Source: Desulfobacteraceae bacterium UBA2230
Lineage (GTDB): Bacteria; Desulfobacterota; Desulfobacteria; Desulfobacterales; Desulfosarcinaceae
Direction: 5' to 3'
Assembly: GCA_002348005.1 (NCBI GenBank)
Contig: DDYQ01000166.1
Coordinates: 1 to 6,013 of the forward strand
DNA: 6,013 nt
The stretch's first letter is position 1, and each line of letters opens with the position of its first letter. The notes beneath the pieces are model-generated. The model saw only the letters and a program-made list of their open reading frames with translations, had not been told where the DNA came from and made no database searches. Shown here piece by piece: positions 1 to 6,013 of the stretch. Both the position numbers and the translations under genes were made by a program.

Positions 1-74
1 GGATGTGATTTCCTTTCTCATGCGGTTGGGTCGTATTGGGAAAATGATCCGGCACACCATACTTTTCGTCATCT

Positions 75-1604
<1,530 letters not shown>

Positions 1605-1625
1605 GCTGCTCCCCCAAAAAATTGC

Positions 1626-1853
1626 TTATTGTTGCGCGTTCAACGACCAATCGTAATTGAGGTATTGAATCTTGTAACCTCCGGCGAAAAGAAAATCTTT
1701 TTGCGAAAAATCTTTGTATCGACCGACAAAATGAGCCGTTGCCATCTCTCTTTCATCGCGCCCCTTGAAGCCTTCCCCGGTGGTAAATCCTCGCACAAAC
1801 TTCTCCGTACCATTTGAAAATCGAAGGGGGATATACAATCCTGGCAGATTCAT
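1626..1853 (-). CDS. Hypothetical 75-aa ORF, probably the C-terminal half of a frameshifted small exported protein
   Basis: I do not recognise this protein family. The ORF is rich in aromatic and glycine residues (for example KFVRGFTTGEGF and AGGYKIQYLNYDW) and its codon use looks coding. The overlapping alternative frame in the same stretch uses several AGG arginines and looks non-coding. Its ATG overlaps the upstream small exported ORF (1753-2127) in the +1 frame, and no convincing ribosome-binding site precedes it. In this frame a TGA lies only three codons before the ATG. The simplest reading is that it is the continuation of the exported ORF after a one- or two-base indel near 1853-1860. 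The alternative is a separate overlapping gene. It ends 21 nt before the flavoprotein start. Confidence 0.5.
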   Translation of the reverse strand: MNLPGLYIPLRFSNGTEKFVRGFTTGEGFKGRDEREMATAHFVGRYKDFSQKDFLFAGGYKIQYLNYDWSLNAQQ

Positions 1854-2127
1854 CGATTGTCAGCCCCGCGGGGCTGGCAAGAAATCGGTGTGACTGGTCG
1901 TCGAGCTGTTCGTTTAACTTTGCGGCCGAATATGCTTCGCTGCGCAGGGCGGACAGCTTTTGGCGGCACACACCAGCGCCATATGAATGCGCGGTTCGTT
2001 TCAACACACTCTCATAATCTGCGCAGGTGTGATCGAAGTGCTGGTCCGATGCGGTGTCCGCCGGGATACCCATATGCACCAGCACGATCAGGAAGTATGT
2101 TGATATCAATCGAAAGAATGCCCTCAT
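1753..2127 (-). CDS. Small exported hypothetical protein, N-terminal part with signal peptide (frame probably broken near its end)
   Basis: The start chosen is the ATG at 2127. It is preceded by GGAGG with 5-nt spacing and lies one base after the SDR stop codon, so it is probably translationally coupled to the SDR. The first 26 or so residues form a typical Sec signal: MRAFFR, then hydrophobic LISTYFLIVLVHMGI, then PADTA before a likely cleavage site. The mature part is polar, helix-prone and has two Cys residues (in HTCADYE and GVCRQK), which could form a disulfide in the periplasm. Codon use looks coding down to about 1863. The last 34 or so codons of this frame look non-coding, and coding character moves to the +1 frame (1853-1626). 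The native protein may therefore be about 160 aa. The family is not recognised. A longer frame upstream exists but overlaps the SDR and has no supporting start. Confidence 0.55.
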   Translation of the reverse strand: MRAFFRLISTYFLIVLVHMGIPADTASDQHFDHTCADYESVLKRTAHSYGAGVCRQKLSALRSEAYSAAKLNEQLDDQSHRFLASPAGLTIDESARIVYPPSIFKWYGEVCARIYHRGRLQGAR

Positions 2128-2128
2128 G

Positions 2129-3166
2129 TCAACCTCCAGACGAGAAGCCTGGATACAAGGACATCCCGCCATCGACCAGCAGGCTGGTGCCGTGCACATA
2201 TTCCGAATCGTCGGAGGCCAGCCACACGGCGGCGCGGGCAATGTCGGCCACATCGCCGACGCGTTTGTAAGGGATCAGTTCCAGCAGTTTTTCCTCGGCT
2301 TCGGGTGTCTCCCAGGCCTCTTTGTTTATTCTTGTGCGCACCGCGCCAGGAGCGATGTTGTTGACCCGGATCTTTTCAGGCCCGAGCTCCTGGGCGATGC
2401 TTTTCATCAATTGGAGAACCCCGCCCTTGGATGCCGCGTAATTCACATGCCCGGCCCAGGGAATCTTTTCATGCACCGAACTGATGAAAATGATCTTGCC
2501 CAACGACCGGGAGCGCTTCGGCACCATGCCGCGCCGCTTAAACTCCCTAGCGGCTTCCCGGGCGCACAGAAACGCACCGGTAAGATTTATGCCGATAACC
2601 TGCTTCCATTGTTCCAGGGTCATGTCGATAAACGCCGCATCATTCTGAACCCCGGCGTTGTTGATCAGGATGTCTACCGTACCATACGTTTCGATCATGA
2701 CGCGGAACATGGCCGCAACATCCGCTTCGCTGCGGACATCGGCCTTTACGGCAATTGCGTTGCCGCCATCTTCCATGATTTGCCGGACCACAGCATCGGC
2801 GCCGTTGCGGTTGCCGGCATAATTTACCCCCACATTCGCGCCGGCGGCGGCAAGGGCCTTGGCGATTTCGCTCCCGATGCCGGAGCTGGCCCCGGTCACA
2901 AGGGCGCTTTGGCCCGCCAGGGTGTCGGATCGATATACATTACCCATGGGATTCACCTTTCCGAGGAGACCGTCTTCGCCCCACCGGTAAGCCCGGCTGC
3001 GGGCGTGGTCATGGGGAAAGTATTCCCAGCATGTGCCATCCGGTGAATAGTCTTCCCGAATGGTGGCCCATTGGCGCTCTGCCAGATAAGGCCCCCAGCG
3101 CTTCCAGTTTTTTGTCCGCGCAGCGTCTTGCGCCAAACGCCTGTGTTCCGAACTTCTATCTTTCAC
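2129..3166 (-). CDS. Chimeric ORF: GH63-type glucosidase N-terminal fragment fused to glucose-1-dehydrogenase-like SDR
   Basis: The GTG start at 3166 has GGGAGG 4 nt upstream. Residues about 6-69 match, from memory of the family, the beginning of large bacterial GH63/MGH1-like glucosidases ([14 protein letters not shown], then [20 protein letters not shown]). The rest of that enzyme of over 800 residues is missing. From about residue 74 a complete classical SDR follows: TGASSGIG (91-98, NAD(P) binding), NNAG (169-172), catalytic Ser230, Tyr243 and Lys247 (YAASK), and a C-terminus [11 protein letters not shown] typical of glucose 1-dehydrogenases. The SDR would oxidise a sugar or other alcohol with NAD(P). 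An internal ATG at 2947 (residue 74) has AAGG 8 nt upstream and would give a normal-length SDR of 272 aa, so the native SDR start is probably there and the GH63 head is a deletion remnant. The next gene starts one base past the stop. The SDR call is secure; substrate and functional status of the head are inference. Confidence 0.9.
   Translation of the reverse strand: MKDRSSEHRRLAQDAARTKNWKRWGPYLAERQWATIREDYSPDGTCWEYFPHDHARSRAYRWGEDGLLGKVNPMGNVYRSDTLAGQSALVTGASSGIGSEIAKALAAAGANVGVNYAGNRNGADAVVRQIMEDGGNAIAVKADVRSEADVAAMFRVMIETYGTVDILINNAGVQNDAAFIDMTLEQWKQVIGINLTGAFLCAREAAREFKRRGMVPKRSRSLGKIIFISSVHEKIPWAGHVNYAASKGGVLQLMKSIAQELGPEKIRVNNIAPGAVRTRINKEAWETPEAEEKLLELIPYKRVGDVADIARAAVWLASDDSEYVHGTSLLVDGGMSLYPGFSSGG
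2945..2962 (-). promoter_or_regulatory. Internal ribosome-binding site and ATG for a stand-alone SDR
   Basis: On the minus strand AAGG is followed by TGAATCCC and then ATG (2947-2945), an 8-nt spacing. The ATG falls at residue 74 of the chimeric ORF, just before the SDR fold. This is where a normal glucose-1-dehydrogenase-like protein would begin ([19 protein letters not shown]). A GTG three codons earlier is a second option. This supports independent SDR translation whatever happens to the GH63-derived head. Confidence 0.5.
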
Positions 3167-3210
3167 GCGTCCTCCCTGGTCGGCAACCCACTCGAAATTG
3201 CCTGCGCGCG

Positions 3211-3591
3211 CTAAGATCGCTTTAAAAATTCCCTGATTTCAAGCGCCGCCGTGCTGCCCTCGCCGGCTGCGCTGACCACTTGCTTGGTGCTCGCGTCGCG
3301 CACGTCGCCGGCGGCAAAAATGCCGAGAATACTGGTTTCCAGCAAAAAAGGATCGCGCTCCGTGAAGGCGTTCGGTCGCCCTCCCGCACTTTTGAGCGAC
3401 AGGCCGGTCACGATGAAGCCCCATGGATCCAATTGGATGCCGCTGTTTTTCAAAAAGCCGCTGTTCGGCGACAACCGATGAAAATGAAGGCACCGTCCGC
3501 GCTCAATTCTTCGCGAATGTTGTGCCTGCTTCATGAAGGCTTTTTCCTTTTGGCTGACGCGGCCGATCCACAAGAGCGTGTTGCCCTTCAT
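3211..3591 (-). pseudogene. C-terminal remnant of a thioredoxin-reductase-like protein, frameshifted
   Basis: From about 3474 to the stop at 3211 the protein reads as the end of a TrxB-type flavoprotein: LSPNSGFLKNSG, DPWGF, a loop SLKSAGGRPNAFTERDPFLL, then the FAD motif GIFAAGDVRD (about residues 90-99) and a final helix. The N-terminal FAD fold, the NADPH domain and the CxxC active site are all absent. Just upstream of LSPN the expected preceding strand ADGAFIFIG is encoded in a different frame (about 3500-3474). The two frames would join if GGTTG at 3476-3472 gained one T. The first 30 or so residues of the open frame (MKGNTLLWIG onward) show no TrxB resemblance. A stop in the ADGAFIFIG frame at 3533-3531 marks the limit of likely homology. 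The fragment cannot be a working reductase. It lies 20 nt after the MEDS regulator and 44 nt before the SDR chimera. Confidence 0.75.
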
Positions 3592-3611
3592 GTCGCTGAA
3601 GACTGGAATTT

Positions 3612-4355
3612 TTACAGACCGAAAAGCCCCAGTGAACGCATTTGATCAACCCGTTTAAAGGGATTTTCTTTGAGCGCGCCCTTATAAATATGATGGCTGT
3701 GACTTTCGAGTGCCATCAGTGCCTCTTCTCCTGAAAATCGCCCCAGCTTGTATTGACAAAGAAACAGCATCCCCTTGGTCTGCGATATGTTGACAATGTT
3801 CTCCAGTTCCTGCAGGTCGTTCGTCAGCCACCCTTTTTCCTTGGCCCAGGTCATATCGCCGAATATCCGGAAACGCTTTTCGGCTGAACCGGCCACACCC
3901 GTAATGTACCTGGCTTGCTCCACCGGCGTATTCATGCCGTGATTGAAATGCAGCCGACCTGCCTTTATCAGCGAGGCTGCATCGATGCTTCGATTTTTTA
4001 AAACTTCGAACAGCTGTTTACTTTCAGCATCCGGACTTACGACACAAACGGTTTCCTCATTCACCAGCCCCTCAAGGACGAAGGAAACCGCAATGTCAAA
4101 AGATTCTTCCGGATCCAAGCCAAGATGGGTGACATGCGATCCATCCGGCACTTCAAATCCTTTGATGCCGAGCGGGATATCCGATGCGACATCGCCCTTC
4201 AGATATGCCAGCAAATCTTTCTGTTTGAACCGGCGCGCACGCCTTCCACCGACGCGGTAGCATTTCAATAATCCGTCGTTGGTCCATCGACGAATCGTCA
4301 TCTCCGAGACATTTAAAAACTCAGCGGCCTCTTTTATGTTCAATAATTTTTCCAA
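3612..4355 (-). CDS. Excisionase/MerR-type HTH plus MEDS-domain transcriptional regulator (DcmR-like)
   Basis: This is a one-component regulator of 247 aa. Residues 5-53 form an excisionase/MerR-type winged HTH (LNIKEAAEFLNVSEMTIRRW, then GGRRARRFKQKDLLAYL). Residues about 71-230 match the MEDS domain known from DcmR of dichloromethane-using methylotrophs and from methanogen regulators: HVTHLGLDPEESFDIAVSFV, CVVSPD, RIFGDMTW (163-170), CQY (200-202) and ESHSHHIY (217-224). The family is thought to sense small ligands, possibly C1 or halogenated compounds; the ligand here is unknown. The start is TTG at 4355, chosen because a full AAGGAGG sits 7 nt upstream and the HTH begins at once. It follows the DUF1638 gene by 44 nt, a gap that contains a strong hairpin next to its ribosome-binding site. 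It probably regulates this cluster, including the promoter at 5301-5328 (inference). Confidence 0.88.
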   Translation of the reverse strand: MEKLLNIKEAAEFLNVSEMTIRRWTNDGLLKCYRVGGRRARRFKQKDLLAYLKGDVASDIPLGIKGFEVPDGSHVTHLGLDPEESFDIAVSFVLEGLVNEETVCVVSPDAESKQLFEVLKNRSIDAASLIKAGRLHFNHGMNTPVEQARYITGVAGSAEKRFRIFGDMTWAKEKGWLTNDLQELENIVNISQTKGMLFLCQYKLGRFSGEEALMALESHSHHIYKGALKENPFKRVDQMRSLGLFGL

Positions 4356-4362
4356 GAAACGA

Positions 4363-4402
4363 CCTCCTTGAGCGGCACAAGGTTTTTTTACCTTGCGCTC
4401 TA
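4363..4402 (-). promoter_or_regulatory. Intercistronic hairpin and Shine-Dalgarno controlling the TTG-started MEDS gene
   Basis: On the minus strand the stop codon of the DUF1638 gene is followed at once by GCGCAAGGT, a six-A loop and ACCTTGTGC (4398-4390 and 4383-4375), a 9-bp stem with one G-U pair. The 3' arm contains CCTTG, which can instead pair with CAAGG inside CAAGGAGG (4370-4363), the Shine-Dalgarno of the MEDS gene, with a 7-nt loop. The two pairings are mutually exclusive. No U-tract follows, so this is not an intrinsic terminator in the direction of the genes. Confidence 0.5.
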
Positions 4403-5047
4403 CATCTTCAGCAGATCTATCAGCGTTTCCTTTAAATGTTTCAAATCCCGTGGGCGAATGTCGACGTACAGACCCGATACATCAAAAAACCAAAGGGTTT
4501 CATCGTCGGTCAGTGGTTTTATACCGGCGTCATACACCAATGCACTGGTATAGCGGCCAAGATTCATCCGCACATCCACATCTTCCCAGCCCATTGCGGT
4601 CATTATGGACGGCCACGCTCTTATCCAGCCCGGGGTGAACGCAATAGCGCCCTCGGCCTCGACAGCAGCAGATTCAGGGCCTAGAAAAATATCCATGCAA
4701 TTGCGCTGAACAGGACGAGCGGCGCAATGTTTTTCAAGAATTGCATCGATCGAAGGTGAACAGGCACCGTACATCACCTGAAGATCGTCAAAGCCTCTGG
4801 ACTTTAAACAGGACAATGTTCGTTCCAATTCACCCTCCAGCAAAGTTATGTTCGTGTGAAGAGCGGCCGGCATCCAAACAATCTCTATTTCATGCCGGTC
4901 CGGGGAGAAAACGGCACGCAGCTCGTCCGAAAAGATTTCATAGGCCACCAGCGCTCTTGGGCCGCAGACATGCATTGTAGCCCGAGCTCCTTTAATCTGC
5001 ATAGGTTTGTACTCCATAACTGATTCCGTACTCGTTATAGTAATCAT
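4400..5047 (-). CDS. DUF1638 family protein
   Basis: This 215-aa protein of unknown biochemical function has no signal peptide or membrane segment and is presumably cytoplasmic. It shows the DUF1638 pattern: the domain starts near residue 25 (MHVCGPRALVAYEIFSDEL), WMPAALHT with His64, VMYGACS with Cys96, Cys108, NCMDIFLG with Cys117, and FTPGWI (137-142). These Cys and His residues are the kind of conserved positions that suggest a metal or cofactor site. DUF1638 genes are often found near corrinoid methyltransferase genes (established association, recalled not searched). The start at 5047 overlaps the upstream 62-aa ORF by ATGA, which argues for translational coupling. A shorter start at residue 25 has AAAGGAG 11 nt upstream and is a real alternative. 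The MEDS regulator directly downstream supports a joint sensing or C1-related role (inference). Confidence 0.82.
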   Translation of the reverse strand: MITITSTESVMEYKPMQIKGARATMHVCGPRALVAYEIFSDELRAVFSPDRHEIEIVWMPAALHTNITLLEGELERTLSCLKSRGFDDLQVMYGACSPSIDAILEKHCAARPVQRNCMDIFLGPESAAVEAEGAIAFTPGWIRAWPSIMTAMGWEDVDVRMNLGRYTSALVYDAGIKPLTDDETLWFFDVSGLYVDIRPRDLKHLKETLIDLLKM

Positions 5048-5232
5048 CGGCGCTCTGCCAATGGGTCAAAGGGGCGGTCCCCGCGCCGGTGCAACCCTGC
5101 CGTTGATATGATGGCTACCCGGCGGTTGGACAACGTCGGTCCACCGATCCAGGGATGCTCATCAAAAGATGGACAAGGCAAATTCAGGAGGTGGGAACGC
5201 ATGGGCTCTGAAAAATCCTTAAGTTTAGCCAT
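5044..5232 (-). CDS. Truncated glycine/sarcosine/betaine (or D-proline) reductase B-like protein, N-terminal 62 aa only
   Basis: The sequence LNLPCPSFDEHPW followed by RRVAIISTAGLHRRGDRPFDP matches the start of the Grd/PrdB-like family, of which short stand-alone members are about 160 aa. After PFDPLAE the family should continue with a segment like DYRVIPGD, but here two Arg codons and TGA follow, so roughly the last 100 residues are absent. Downstream TGA and TAA are close together, so selenocysteine readthrough would gain only two residues. The ATG at 5232 has GAGGGGG 8 nt upstream, a good ribosome-binding site. The stop overlaps the DUF1638 start as ATGA. It is the first gene after the minus-strand promoter. 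It may be a decayed gene now acting mostly as a leader ORF for DUF1638, or a short protein in its own right. Family recognition is fairly firm; function is unknown. Confidence 0.65.
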   Translation of the reverse strand: MAKLKDFSEPMRSHLLNLPCPSFDEHPWIGGPTLSNRRVAIISTAGLHRRGDRPFDPLAERR

Positions 5233-5234
5233 TG

Positions 5235-5252
5235 AGTATACCCCCTCATACT
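5235..5252 (-). promoter_or_regulatory. Hairpin presenting the ribosome-binding site of the 62-aa ORF in its loop
   Basis: Minus-strand AGTAT (5252-5248) and ATACT (5239-5235) flank the 8-nt loop GAGGGGGT, which is the Shine-Dalgarno of the ORF starting at 5232. The stem is only 5 bp and AT-rich, so it may be weak in RNA. The inverted repeat could instead be a DNA operator. Confidence 0.3.
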
Positions 5253-5281
5253 TAATTTGGATGGGCCAGTAGGCTGAAAAT

Positions 5282-5605
5282 GTGTTCTATAATTTACAAT
5301 ATTATAAATTGCTATACATTAAAGTCAAACCCAAAAGGAGGCAAGGCCATGCTGGTAATATTGATGTCGTAGGAACGCTCTTTTCGCTGGAGCGCGTCCG
5401 GGAGAGCATTAAGGCTCAAGGATTCCCCCCGGAGTTGCTTCCCCGGTGGTTCGGCCGACTGCTGCAGTCTGCGATGGCCGCCACTTTGGCTGAGCGTTAT
5501 TTGCCCTTTCGGCATGCGGTCGAGTCCAGCCTCAAACAGGTTCTGGCAATCGCCGGTCGCTCGCGGCCGTCACAGTTAAAAGACGCGAACGATTTTAAAG
5601 AATAA
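5282..5605 (+). CDS. Hypothetical protein, probable frame disruption at its start
   Basis: I do not recognise this protein. From about 5372 to the TAA at 5603 the frame has strongly coding-like codon use and reads as a mostly helical, arginine- and leucine-rich protein (LFSLERVRESIKAQGF, RWFGRLLQSAMAATLAERY). The frame is open back to a GTG at 5282, but that start has no clear ribosome-binding site and its first 20 codons lie in promoter-like AT-rich DNA. The best initiation signal is AAAAGGAGG (5333-5341) with ATG at 5349 and 7-nt spacing. That ATG is in another frame and reaches TAG after seven codons. One base missing just after the ATG would restore a protein of about 85 aa starting M-L-G-N-I-D-V-V. 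It is followed after 11 nt by the exported-protein gene, so the two form an operon. Confidence 0.5.
   Translation: MFYNLQYYKLLYIKVKPKRRQGHAGNIDVVGTLFSLERVRESIKAQGFPPELLPRWFGRLLQSAMAATLAERYLPFRHAVESSLKQVLAIAGRSRPSQLKDANDFKE
5288..5310. repeat. AT-rich inverted repeat in the divergent intergenic region
   Basis: AATTTA (5291-5296) and TAAATT (5305-5310) form an inverted repeat with an 8-nt spacer, overlapping a second one, TATAAT (5288-5293) and ATTATA (5301-5306). It covers the minus-strand -10 and also offers a TATAAT on the plus strand, though no matching plus-strand -35 is evident. It could be an operator for the MEDS regulator, or just the symmetry of facing -10 elements. Confidence 0.35.
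5301..5328 (-). promoter_or_regulatory. Sigma70-type promoter for the minus-strand cluster
   Basis: On the minus strand TTGACT (5328-5323, five of six consensus bases) is followed after 16 nt by a perfect TATAAT (5306-5301). Transcription would start near 5294, giving a leader of about 60 nt before the ATG at 5232. The region is markedly more AT-rich than the genes on both sides. Confidence 0.65.
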
Positions 5606-5616
5606 GGAGATCAAAT

Positions 5617-5943
5617 ATGAAAGCATATACTGTCTTAGCGGCTATCGCTTTAACGGCAATCGTGTTCGTAAGCCCCTCGATGGCTTCGAACAGTGTTAAA
5701 ATCTCAACCGAAAAAGGTTATATGGATTATGGCGTTCGGGGTTACTTTGGTGAAACAATGGTGCCTTCGGCGGATGTTGAACAAAGCATTGGCCAGTCAC
5801 GTGAAGATGGCGGGTCGCCGCCTGCGCTGAACAATGCCAAGGGATTTGGCCTGGGCACCGGGACAAGTGTTGAGCAATCAAGGGAGAAGAGCGTGCGTTG
5901 GTACCTAAATTCCCGACCTATTGTAACGAGACAGGCGGCATAA
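5617..5943 (+). CDS. Small exported hypothetical protein with internal VEQS repeat
   Basis: The ATG at 5617 has AAGGAG 7 nt upstream. The first 23 residues are a clear Sec signal peptide: MKAY, hydrophobic TVLAAIALTAIVFVSP, and SMA before a signal peptidase I site (SMA|SN). The mature chain of about 85 residues is polar and glycine/serine-rich, has no Cys and no further membrane segment, and is probably periplasmic or secreted. A short motif occurs twice: VEQSIGQSRE (54-63) and VEQSRE (85-90), separated by a Gly-rich stretch GFGLGTGT. The length is full by all visible signs, with a good start and a clean TAA. The family is not recognised. It is the second gene of the short plus-strand unit and is divergent from the redox/regulator cluster. 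Confidence 0.75.
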   Translation: MKAYTVLAAIALTAIVFVSPSMASNSVKISTEKGYMDYGVRGYFGETMVPSADVEQSIGQSREDGGSPPALNNAKGFGLGTGTSVEQSREKSVRWYLNSRPIVTRQAA

Positions 5944-5958
5944 CACCAAGAGTGGTGT
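5943..5958 (+). terminator. Possible weak terminator hairpin after the plus-strand unit
   Basis: ACACC (5943-5947) and GGTGT (5954-5958) form a 5-bp stem with a 6-nt loop directly after the stop codon. The following bases are T-rich but there is no uninterrupted T-run, so termination here is uncertain. Confidence 0.25.
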
Positions 5959-6013
5959 ATAGTTCTATTTGACGCTTTGTTGTTTCTCCGTAACCGTCCA
6001 ATAAACCCCATCT

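Noticed and set aside
1..72. Minus-strand ATG at 72 with an open frame to the window edge (MTKSMVCRIIF...)
   Set aside because: Only 24 codons are visible, there is no ribosome-binding site and no recognisable sequence. It could be the start of the next gene but cannot be supported.
2054..3046. Long plus-strand open frame (330 codons)
   Set aside because: Antisense shadow of the SDR chimera; no family features and no RBS.
4375..4398. Hairpin as an intrinsic terminator
   Set aside because: No T-run follows the stem on either strand. The T-run on the plus strand is in the loop.
5044..5046. TGA as a selenocysteine codon in the Grd-like ORF
   Set aside because: A TAA follows two codons later, so readthrough adds nothing useful, and no selenocysteine is expected at this position of the family.
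5370..5372. TAG as pyrrolysine in the frame starting at 5349
   Set aside because: The frame after the TAG has poor codon character and no protein-like features, while the neighbouring frame is clearly coding-like. A frame break explains it better.
5742..6011. Minus-strand open frame opposite the exported protein
   Set aside because: Shadow of a gene with a signal peptide and good RBS on the plus strand; its own sequence has no coding features.

Overview
The window looks like an accessory, partly decayed stretch of a moderately GC-rich bacterial chromosome. The best guess is an anaerobic or facultative Desulfobacterota-type (deltaproteobacterial) organism. This rests only on gene content: a DUF1638 protein, a DcmR-like MEDS-domain regulator, a glycine/betaine/proline-reductase-B-like fragment, a mercuric-reductase-like flavoprotein and a thioredoxin-reductase tail. 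No rRNA or tRNA anchors the taxonomy. Almost all genes lie on the minus strand and read from about 5300 down to 75. Only the right end (about 5280-5943) is transcribed on the plus strand. Layout, in the direction of minus-strand transcription: a strong sigma70-like promoter (5301-5328); a 62-aa truncated GrdB/PrdB-like ORF (5232-5044); a DUF1638 protein overlapping it by ATGA (5047-4400); a TTG-initiated HTH + MEDS regulator (4355-3612); a frameshifted C-terminal remnant of a thioredoxin-reductase-like protein (3591-3211); a chimeric ORF (3166-2129) that joins the N-terminal signature of a GH63-type glucosidase to a complete glucose-1-dehydrogenase-like SDR; a small exported protein that seems to be broken by a frameshift (2127-1753 and 1853-1626); and an intact 509-aa dihydrolipoamide-dehydrogenase/mercuric-reductase-like flavoprotein (1604-75). 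Spacing is short throughout (0 to about 45 nt) and most genes have good Shine-Dalgarno sites, so this is probably one long co-directional transcription unit. The plus-strand unit at the right end has a coding-like hypothetical ORF (frame open 5282-5605). Its best ribosome-binding site and ATG (5349) are in the wrong frame. It is followed by a well-formed 108-aa exported protein (5617-5943) with an internal VEQS repeat. Functionally, the intact members are a sensor-type regulator, a DUF1638 protein, an NAD(P)-dependent SDR and an FAD/NAD(P) disulfide oxidoreductase. They suggest a redox or one-carbon/methyl-metabolism related accessory cluster, but this is inference. The most striking feature is the accumulation of gene heads without tails (GrdB-like, GH63), a tail without a head (TrxB-like) and several apparent single-base frame breaks. 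This points to repeated deletion and fusion, or in part to uncorrected sequence indels. No mobile element, CRISPR array or RNA gene was recognised. Positions 1-74 hold no gene that can be supported, and 5944-6013 holds only a weak hairpin.
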